Origin: Paraburkholderia sp. BL23I1N1
GTDB lineage: Bacteria > Pseudomonadota > Gammaproteobacteria > Burkholderiales > Burkholderiaceae
Direction of reading: 5' to 3'
NCBI RefSeq assembly: GCF_003610295.1
Contig: NZ_RAPV01000001.1
Span: 558,001-622,000 of the forward strand
Length of the DNA: 64,000 nt
A program made the translations under genes and the position numbers. Shown in pieces: positions 58,271-64,000 of this stretch. Position 1 is the stretch's first letter; the number at the start of each line of letters is the position of its first letter. Below the pieces are notes generated by a model, which searched no databases, was not told the DNA's origin, and saw nothing but the letters and a program-made list of their open reading frames with translations.

Positions 58271-58834
58271 TCAGATCACGAAGTAGGTCAACTGAACAGC
58301 CGCACGCGTCACCACCATCAGCAGCACCTGCACGATCACGAACAGCAGGATCGGCGAGAGGTCGATGCCGCCGAGTTGCGGCACCACGCGGCGCAGCGGA
58401 TTCAGAAACGGCGCGGTCAGCTGGTACAGGATCGGCATGGCCGGCGAGCGCGGATTGAGCCACGACAGCAGCGCCATCAGGATCGTCATCCAGATGATCA
58501 GATTCAGCGCCCACTTGATGACGGTCAGCACGGCCACGATCAACAACGTCGGCACAAGCGTGAGCGGATCGGCGCCCGTGAGCACCACCATCAGCACCAC
58601 GTAAACAATTGCCGCGATCAGAGCCGCGACCAGACTCGCCCAGTCGATGTTGCGGGTGCTGTGCAGAATGTGCCGCAAAGGCAGCACGATCCAGTTGGTG
58701 GCTTGCAGCACGGCGTTCGTGACGGGGTTGTACGGCGGCATGCGCACGACCTGCAGCCATGCGCGCAGCAGCAACGCTGCGCCGAACAGCGTAAAGACGG
58801 TATTGAGCAGAAAACGGGCGATATCGCCAAACAT
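58271..58834 (-). CDS. YggT-family membrane protein
   Basis: A 187-residue protein of two YggT repeats, each with two hydrophobic spans and the conserved pattern W..PYNP.TN..L..TNWIVLPLRHI (first copy, near residue 26) and SWLNPRSPAMPILYQLTAPFLNPLRRVVP (second copy). Function is not settled; relatives are linked to osmotic stress and cell-envelope roles. It lies upstream of tRNA-Gly on the same strand. Confidence 0.92.
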   Translation of the reverse strand: MFGDIARFLLNTVFTLFGAALLLRAWLQVVRMPPYNPVTNAVLQATNWIVLPLRHILHSTRNIDWASLVAALIAAIVYVVLMVVLTGADPLTLVPTLLIVAVLTVIKWALNLIIWMTILMALLSWLNPRSPAMPILYQLTAPFLNPLRRVVPQLGGIDLSPILLFVIVQVLLMVVTRAAVQLTYFVI

Positions 58835-59063
58835 CTCGTGTCCTTATCCTTCGGATGACGGCCGTCGATCGGCCGCGGGGTGCCGGCGCTGACCGATCGG
58901 TGCGCCGGCGGTTTTGTTGGGCTTGCTTGCGCCGTTCCCAGGGGAGGGCGCATTACGCATCAGTTACGCATCAAAGTGGGGACGCGGTGGATCAATTTCC
59001 AGGTGCTCGAGTCAGACTAACCGGCAATCTGCATGCTGCCAAACCGCAACCGGCCACGGGACA

Positions 59064-59384
59064 TCACACAGAAACCTTGATTTCGCTGATTAGAATCGTG
59101 CCGTTGCCACCGTCGGTGTAATTCGGAATGTCGGCAACCAACTGCTCCGAGGCGGACTTGAAGACTTTATAGAAGTCGTCCGTGCTATCGAACAGGAAGT
59201 GGCCTGCGGCGACATACGGCGGCGGCGTTCCCGGCGGCCCGGCATTGATGCCGACGTCGACCGACCAGCCTTTCAGCGACGGCCCAAACAGCGTGGCCGC
59301 GAGCGGCATGTGCGTGACGCAGTAATAGTCCACGTCGAAGTGGCCGTTTTCCCGATACGGATAGAGGATGCTGACCTTGATCAT
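59064..59384 (-). CDS. EthD-domain protein
   Basis: A 106-residue ferredoxin-like fold protein of the EthD family. It opens MIKVSILYPYRENGHFDVDYYCVTHMPLAA, the usual HFD.DYY...HMPL motif. The family includes small proteins tied to degradation pathways but no activity can be given here. The start at 59384 removes a non-homologous 22-residue extension. Downstream of the DUF2520 gene. Confidence 0.85.
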   Translation of the reverse strand: MIKVSILYPYRENGHFDVDYYCVTHMPLAATLFGPSLKGWSVDVGINAGPPGTPPPYVAAGHFLFDSTDDFYKVFKSASEQLVADIPNYTDGGNGTILISEIKVSV

Positions 59385-59461
59385 TGTGCGTTCTCGTCTG
59401 TTGGTCCTGAAGCGCGGCGCTGGCGGATTGCGCGCGGCGCCGGACGTCACATTATCACGCC

Positions 59462-60400
59462 TTACTTGACGCTGGCACCTGCTGCGGCCTGATTCAGCGA
59501 CCGGTTGAGCGATTCTTCCACCGCCTCGGCAATCGCCTCGATCGCGGCCGGCGGTTTGGCGCGGCGTTCGGCCAATCCGACCGCGCGCCGCGACAGCAAA
59601 CCGTACAGCGCGGCATGGTCGCCGCCAAGGCCTTCCAGTAGCGCCAACTGCTTTTCCACGACACCCGTATCGCCGCGCGACACGGGGCCGGCGAGTGCGT
59701 TAGGCAGGCCCTTGTCGCGGGCGGTTTCGATTGTGCTGGAGAGCATCGGCAGCAGCGCGCGCAACGCGTCGTCTTCGGCAAAGCCCAGCGTGCGCCATAG
59801 CGCGACGCATTCAGCGAGGCTGCACAGCGCGAAGCTCGCGGCGTAATGCGCGGCGGCGTGGTACAGCATGCGTCCGCCCGCTGGAATCGACAACGGATGG
59901 CAATGCAGGGCCACGGCCAGTGCCGTCAGCGCATCCTTGAGCGCGCCGTCGGCCTCGATCGTCACCGAGCAGCCGGCGATCCGGTCGATGTCTGCGAGAT
60001 CGCCGCCAAAGAGGTACAGTGGGTGAAAGCCGCCGATCGCAGCGCCCTGGTCGCGCGCCGGAGCCAGCAGTTCCACCGGCGAGGCGCCACTGCAATGCAC
60101 GAGCGCCCGGCCGTGCGGGCCGCCTGCCGCGTCCGTCACGAACCGCAGTGTGTGCGCTGTCGTACCGATGCTGTCGTCGGGAACGGCTAAAAAGACGATG
60201 TCTGCGGCGTCGACGACCTGTTGTGGATCGTCGAACGCCGCGCAAGATTCGATTTGACTGGCGAGCCGGTTGGCCGAGGCTGCCGTGCGGCTCGCCACCG
60301 CCGTGACGGGATAGCCGGCGCGTGAAAAACTCAGCGCGAGACAGCGCGCGAGCCGACCCGCACCGATGAAGCCGAGGCGCGGCAGAGAGGGCTGGGACAT
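59462..60400 (-). CDS. DUF2520-domain Rossmann-like NADP-binding protein
   Basis: A 312-residue protein. The N-terminal Rossmann domain has LGFIGAGRLARCLALSFSRAGYPV near residue 9 and IVFLAVPDDSI, and the C-terminal helical DUF2520 region contains HPLYLFGG and YHAAAHYAASFALCSLAECVALWRTLGF. It resembles pyrroline-5-carboxylate or ketopantoate reductase-like enzymes, with unknown substrate. Confidence 0.88.
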   Translation of the reverse strand: MSQPSLPRLGFIGAGRLARCLALSFSRAGYPVTAVASRTAASANRLASQIESCAAFDDPQQVVDAADIVFLAVPDDSIGTTAHTLRFVTDAAGGPHGRALVHCSGASPVELLAPARDQGAAIGGFHPLYLFGGDLADIDRIAGCSVTIEADGALKDALTALAVALHCHPLSIPAGGRMLYHAAAHYAASFALCSLAECVALWRTLGFAEDDALRALLPMLSSTIETARDKGLPNALAGPVSRGDTGVVEKQLALLEGLGGDHAALYGLLSRRAVGLAERRAKPPAAIEAIAEAVEESLNRSLNQAAAGASVK

Positions 60401-60644
60401 GAGGGCCTGCTCCAGACGGAATGCTTGAACGGGAAAGCAGAAGTATCGCGCATCCGTCCGGCAGTGACGTATCCCGGTTCCAGTATTCCTCTGATGAGTG
60501 CGCGTGCGATATGGAGCCTCCGGTCAGTCATCCGGCCTCGCGCGCCCCGCAGGTCCGAAAACTGCTCACAATTTCTTTTCCTGAGCCGGTTTGGCAGTTG
60601 CTGTTCTGGGTTTTTCGTCTCGCAGTCAGATTCGGGAGGTAACG

Positions 60645-60806
60645 ATGAATATTTTTTCTTACCGAAAGCACTTGCGGTTTTTGACGCACTCGCAGCGCCG
60701 TCGCTGGTGGGATCAGAAGAAGCGCTTGACGCCACGCGTACGCATCAGCGGCGCGTACGTCCCGCCCAACGTCTCCAGAGAATTCACCTACGTGAAGGTA
60801 GGCTGA
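60645..60806 (+). CDS. Very basic 53-residue small protein
   Basis: MNIFSYRKHLRFLTHSQRRR at the start, then WWDQKKRLTPRVRISGAYVPP: strongly basic with two Trp. GGGAGGT lies six bases before the ATG, and a strong terminator follows the stop by 25 bases, so it has the marks of its own transcription unit. No domain is recognised. It could bind nucleic acid or membranes; function is unknown. Confidence 0.65.
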   Translation: MNIFSYRKHLRFLTHSQRRRWWDQKKRLTPRVRISGAYVPPNVSREFTYVKVG

Positions 60807-61169
60807 AAATACCGTTTGCTCATGGGTAAGAAATGCCTGGTGCGATTGCGCCAGGCATTTTTCATTTGGGCCGTCAGGATTGAAGCTAATTTGTAATTAA
60901 AGATTACTGGGAAGTGAGTGGCAGAAGCGGCAAGAGTTGCAAAGCGGAGGATTTGCGTCGTCACGAGCGCTGGCAAACCCTTAGTTCTCGGTCCGTTACA
61001 GGGCGTGCCCGGGCGGCACCGCGCCGACGCAAATTCCAACCGATTGCCGCCAATTGCAATTTGCAACAAATGCGAACATCTATGCGTGGTCTTTTTCGAT
61101 ACATTGATTTCATGGCATGCAAGGCATGCGATGTCGGCGACCTTAGTGGGCCGCGCCAGGAGAACAAAA
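60807..61169. other. Intergenic region before the Tyr/Gly-rich protein gene
   Basis: Holds the terminator at 60832-60863. Beyond it, about 300 bases with no gene, tRNA or clear promoter that I can support. Confidence 0.5.
60832..60863 (+). terminator. Intrinsic terminator after the basic small protein
   Basis: AAATGCCTGGTGC (60832-60844) pairs with GCGCCAGGCATTT (60849-60861; one G-T) over a GATT loop, ending TTTTT. Confidence 0.92.
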
Positions 61170-61472
61170 GTGAAAAAGATCGTTCCGTTTGTCGTTGCCG
61201 CCGCACTCGGCGTGGGGTTCGCTACTGCTGCAGAGGCGCACGTTTCCGTCGGTATCGGTATTGGCATTCCGATCGCGCCGGCGTATCCGGTTTATGCCGC
61301 GCCGCCGCCAGTCTATTACGCGCCGCCGCCTCCGCCGGTGGTGTACGCGCCGGGCTATTACGCACCGCCGGCAGTTGTGGTGGGTGGATATTACGGTGGT
61401 TATGGCCGTCCTTATTATCACCATGGCTACTACGGTCGCGGTTATTACGGCCACGGCTACTATCGCCGCTGA
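61170..61472 (+). CDS. Exported Tyr/Pro/Gly-rich low-complexity protein
   Basis: About 100 residues. A GTG start at 61170 follows AGGAGA. The Sec signal (KKIVPFVVAAALGVGFATAAEA, cleavage near residue 24) is followed by VGIGIGIPIAPAYPVYAAPPP and then YYAPP and GYYG/GYGR-type repeats with His. It has no enzyme motif and looks like an intrinsically disordered surface or periplasmic protein. An in-frame extension upstream to 60918 has no ribosome binding site and is not used. Confidence 0.75.
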   Translation: MKKIVPFVVAAALGVGFATAAEAHVSVGIGIGIPIAPAYPVYAAPPPVYYAPPPPPVVYAPGYYAPPAVVVGGYYGGYGRPYYHHGYYGRGYYGHGYYRR

Positions 61473-61618
61473 TCGCAAGAAGCGCGCGGGATGTATTGAC
61501 GGCGTAACGCCGGCTTGATCGCCGGGTTACGCCGTTTGTGTTTTCACAGCGGCATACCAAAGCACTGTCGAAGCTGGGAGAATGGCTGTTTCGCCACCGC
61601 TCCTGGAGAGTTTCGCCG

Positions 61619-62584
61619 ATGCAAGCGCTTCCCGCTCCCACTTTCGACGACGTACTCGACGCCGCTGCGCGTCTTGAAGGCGTCGCCTACCGTACTCCCG
61701 TTCTCACTTCCAGCACGTTCAATGAGCGCACGGGTGCGTCAGTGTTCTTCAAGTGCGAAAATTTCCAGCGCATGGGCGCCTTCAAGTTTCGCGGCGCGTA
61801 CAACGCGATTTCGCATTTCGACGCGGAGCAACGCAAAGCGGGCGTGCTGACGTATTCGTCGGGTAATCATGCGCAAGCAATCGCGCTGTCGGCACGCCTC
61901 GCCGGGATTCACGCGACGATCATCATGCCGCACGACGCGCCTGCCGCGAAAGTCGCGGCGACCAAGGGCTATGGCGGCGAAGTGATCAGTTACGACCGCT
62001 ACACCGAGAATCGCGAAGAGATCGGCCGGCGGCTCGCCGAAGAACGTGGCATGACGCTGATTCCGCCGTACGACCATCCGCACGTGATCGCGGGGCAGGG
62101 CACGGCAGTGAAGGAATTGATCGAAGAAATCGGCCCGCTCGACATGCTGTTCGTTTGCCTCGGCGGCGGTGGGCTGATCGGCGGCAGCGCGTTGTCGGCG
62201 GCGGCATTGAGTCCGGGGTGTACCGTGATCGGCGTTGAGCCCGAAGCGGGCAGCGACGGCCAGCAATCGCTTGCTCGCGGGGAGATCGTGCATATCGACG
62301 CACCGCGCACGATCGCCGATGGCGCTGCCTCCACGCATCTCGGCGACTACACGTTCGCGATCATTCAGAAGTTAGTCGCGCAGATCGAAACGGTCAGCGA
62401 CGCGCAGTTGATCGACACCCTGCGTTTCTTCGCGCAGCGCATGAAGATCGTGGTGGAACCGACGGGTTGCCTCGCCGCGGCGGCCGTGCTCAATGGCATC
62501 GTGCCGGTGAAGGGCAAGCGGGTGGGCGTAGTGGTGAGCGGCGGCAACGTCGATCTGGAGAAGCTGGCGCAGTATCTCGCCTGA
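61619..62584 (+). CDS. Serine/threonine dehydratase-type PLP enzyme
   Basis: A 321-residue fold type II PLP enzyme. The PLP lysine is in RMGAFKFRGAYNAI near residue 58, the SSGNHAQAIALSA substrate loop follows, and GGGGLIGG is the phosphate-binding loop. It lacks the ACT-like regulatory domain of biosynthetic IlvA, so it is a catabolic or racemase-type member (threonine dehydratase, serine racemase or threo-3-hydroxyaspartate ammonia-lyase); sequence alone does not settle which. GGAGAG precedes the ATG at 61619. Confidence 0.88.
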   Translation: MQALPAPTFDDVLDAAARLEGVAYRTPVLTSSTFNERTGASVFFKCENFQRMGAFKFRGAYNAISHFDAEQRKAGVLTYSSGNHAQAIALSARLAGIHATIIMPHDAPAAKVAATKGYGGEVISYDRYTENREEIGRRLAEERGMTLIPPYDHPHVIAGQGTAVKELIEEIGPLDMLFVCLGGGGLIGGSALSAAALSPGCTVIGVEPEAGSDGQQSLARGEIVHIDAPRTIADGAASTHLGDYTFAIIQKLVAQIETVSDAQLIDTLRFFAQRMKIVVEPTGCLAAAAVLNGIVPVKGKRVGVVVSGGNVDLEKLAQYLA

Positions 62585-62637
62585 CAGGCTGCGCGATTGA
62601 ATTTGCGCCGCGCTGCGCGTATTGAAATCGATGGAAG

Positions 62638-62666
62638 ACGGCTCGCCAAGGCGAGCCGTTTTTTTT
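62638..62666 (+). terminator. Intrinsic terminator after the dehydratase
   Basis: ACGGCTCGC (62638-62646) pairs with GCGAGCCGT (62651-62659) with a CAAG loop, then eight T residues. LysE on the minus strand ends at 62665. Confidence 0.93.
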
Positions 62667-63342
62667 AGCTCGCCACCTGAGCGGTCTGCACGATCAGATC
62701 GCGATACCCGTTCACGATCACGCTATACGAGAAGTACGCGAACAGCAGCGCCGACAACACATGGCACGCGCGCAGCAAACCGGTGCCGGCGCGTTTGCGT
62801 CCGTGGCTGCCGAGTCCGCAGATAAAGATCGTCCAGCACATGCCACCGAGGAAGAAGCCGCCGAGGAATACCGGTGCAGTCGTCACGCTGGTGGCGCCGG
62901 CTTTCGCAATCAACGCGCCGCCGACTGCGGCGAACCACAGAATCGCCGAAGGCGACGACATCGCCAGCAACACGCCGCGCAAGAAACCGCGCCACGCGGA
63001 AAGATGCGGCGCGTTGGCATCCGCTTCTCCGGCAACGGCAGGTGCCGACGCCGGGAACATGGCTTCACGCGCCATCTTCCACGTGAGAAACAGCAGAATC
63101 GCCGCGCCGCCGATCCACACTACCCAGCGCACCGATTCGAACTGCAGCAGCGCAGCCATTCCCGCAAGCGCGAGCGTCGCGTAAACCAGATCGCCGAAAC
63201 AGGATCCGAGGCCCAACCAGAAGCCTGGTTTGAAGCCGTGCGACAGCGTCAGCGAAATCATCGCGACGTTGACGAGACCGATATCCAGACACAAGGACAA
63301 CGACAGAAAAAAACCGTCCGACATCATTGAAAAGGCATGCAT
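62665..63342 (-). CDS. LysE-family transporter
   Basis: A 225-residue membrane protein of the LysE/RhtB exporter superfamily, with about six hydrophobic segments. NVAMISLTLSHGFKPGFWLGLGSCFGDLVYATLALAG near residue 25 is the conserved N-terminal block, and PSAILWFAAVGGALI the conserved middle. By family it exports an amino acid or related compound; the compound is not known. Confidence 0.88.
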   Translation of the reverse strand: MHAFSMMSDGFFLSLSLCLDIGLVNVAMISLTLSHGFKPGFWLGLGSCFGDLVYATLALAGMAALLQFESVRWVVWIGGAAILLFLTWKMAREAMFPASAPAVAGEADANAPHLSAWRGFLRGVLLAMSSPSAILWFAAVGGALIAKAGATSVTTAPVFLGGFFLGGMCWTIFICGLGSHGRKRAGTGLLRACHVLSALLFAYFSYSVIVNGYRDLIVQTAQVAS

Positions 63343-63468
63343 CCGCGCAACTGCTCCATCAGTTTTGTTATTCAGACTTGTTCTAGCGCGACCGACCCGG
63401 ATGGCGACCGGATCGCTTCGATGCCGACAGAATCCTAAAAATTCAATGGTGTGATTCGAGGCCTGTTT

Positions 63469-64000
63469 TTACAGTCCCAATTCATTCCACAAGGTGTCGA
63501 TACGCTGTTTGACCGCGCTGTCCATCTCAATCGGGCGGCCCCACTCGCGATCGGTTTCGCCGGGCCATTTGTTGGTCGCGTCGAGTCCCATCTTCGACCC
63601 GAGACCCGCTACCGGCGAGGCGAAATCCAGATAGTCGATCGGCGTGCGATCGACCAGCACGGTGTCGCGCGCCGGATCGATACGCGTGGTGATGGCCCAG
63701 ATCACTTCTTTCCAGTCGCGGATATTCACGTCCTCGTCGACCACGACGATGAACTTCGTATACATGAATTGCCGCAGGAAGCTCCACACGCCGAACATCA
63801 CGCGTTTGGCGTGGCCGGGGTAGCTCTTCTTCATCTGCACGATCGCCATCCGGTAGCTGCATCCTTCGGGCGGCAGATAGAAATCGGTGATTTCGGTGAA
63901 CTGCTTCTGCAACAGCGGCACGAACACTTCGTTGAGCGCGACGCCGAGCACGGCGGGCTCATCGGGCGGTTTGCCGGTGTAGGTGGAGTGATAGATCGCG
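63469..64000 (-). CDS. ubiD: UbiD-type decarboxylase, C-terminal part (5' end outside the window)
   Basis: About 177 codons of the C-terminal domain, reading in from the window end ([23 protein letters not shown]). The [49 protein letters not shown] block and DPARDTVL are typical of 3-octaprenyl-4-hydroxybenzoate carboxy-lyase UbiD, which uses prenylated FMN from UbiX to decarboxylate a ubiquinone precursor. The ORF internal GTG near 63951 is not the real start. Confidence 0.93.
   Translation of the reverse strand, partial: AIYHSTYTGKPPDEPAVLGVALNEVFVPLLQKQFTEITDFYLPPEGCSYRMAIVQMKKSYPGHAKRVMFGVWSFLRQFMYTKFIVVVDEDVNIRDWKEVIWAITTRIDPARDTVLVDRTPIDYLDFASPVAGLGSKMGLDATNKWPGETDREWGRPIEMDSAVKQRIDTLWNELGL

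Noticed and set aside
1..64000. CRISPR arrays, restriction-modification or toxin-antitoxin genes
   Set aside because: Looked for spaced identical repeats and for recognisable family motifs by eye; none seen. Repeats found are hairpins, the GCGTGT tract and the 11-bp tRNA repeat.

Overview
The window is a stretch of high-GC chromosome from a betaproteobacterium, most likely Paraburkholderia or Burkholderia sensu lato. This rests on gene content and order (clpS-clpA, ribF-ileS-lspA-coaBC, nadA-nadC convergent with nadB, radC beside rpmB-rpmG, fkpB-ispH, livK-livHMGF, an rpiR-iaaA-gsiABCD-dmpA-dppA cluster) and on protein similarity to that group, judged by eye. Most of it is core chromosome with tight operons (ATGA and TAATG overlaps) separated by clear intrinsic terminators.

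Layout. 1-600: 3' part of an IS630-type transposase cut by the window edge. 600-4,100: cspA-type cold-shock gene on the minus strand with a long leader, a gap with a long inverted repeat, then clpS-clpA. 4,100-11,510 (minus): ribF, ileS, lspA, coaBC, a luciferase-like monooxygenase and dut. 11,600-16,440 (plus): purN, an RsmB-type rRNA methyltransferase, an MscS channel and a fatty-acid desaturase. 16,500-20,240: NAD de novo synthesis (nadA, nadC, nadB). 20,480-23,600: L33, L28, RadC, FkpB and IspH. 23,600-29,250: a branched-chain amino-acid ABC transporter with a candidate NtrC/sigma-54 control region. 29,330-35,960: GNAT, class III aminotransferase, ferredoxin-type reductase, SDR, small membrane protein, pseudouridine synthase and MFS exporter. 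36,000-45,631: an RpiR-regulated peptide-scavenging operon. 45,784-54,510: PoxB, an alpha/beta hydrolase with a probable frameshift, an AroP-type permease, tRNA-Leu, HemN, UppP and small proteins. 54,590-58,190: TrmB, then a putative 2.5-kb islet (IS110 element, lysozyme-like protein, exported cysteine-rich protein) that ends exactly at the 3' end of tRNA-Gly. 58,270-64,000: YggT, EthD-like, DUF2520, two small proteins of interest, a serine/threonine-type dehydratase, LysE and the C-terminal part of UbiD.

How the genes work together. The operon at 36,116-45,631 couples a sugar-phosphate-type SIS regulator to isoaspartyl peptidase, a dipeptide/glutathione-type importer, a DmpA-type aminopeptidase and a D-aminopeptidase. 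It looks like an import-and-degrade route for peptides that ordinary peptidases cannot handle (isoaspartyl, beta- and D-residue peptides). The liv region is a complete high-affinity branched-chain amino-acid uptake system, with a terminator placed between the binding-protein gene and the permease genes.

The most interesting accessory region is 55,583-58,124. An 11-bp copy of the tRNA-Gly 3' end lies 2.5 kb away from the tRNA, followed by an orphan terminator on the tRNA strand. This suggests that a small island inserted at the tRNA and displaced its terminator. The cargo (a lysozyme-fold protein without a signal peptide directly followed by an exported protein) has the layout of an antibacterial effector-immunity pair, which is an inference only.
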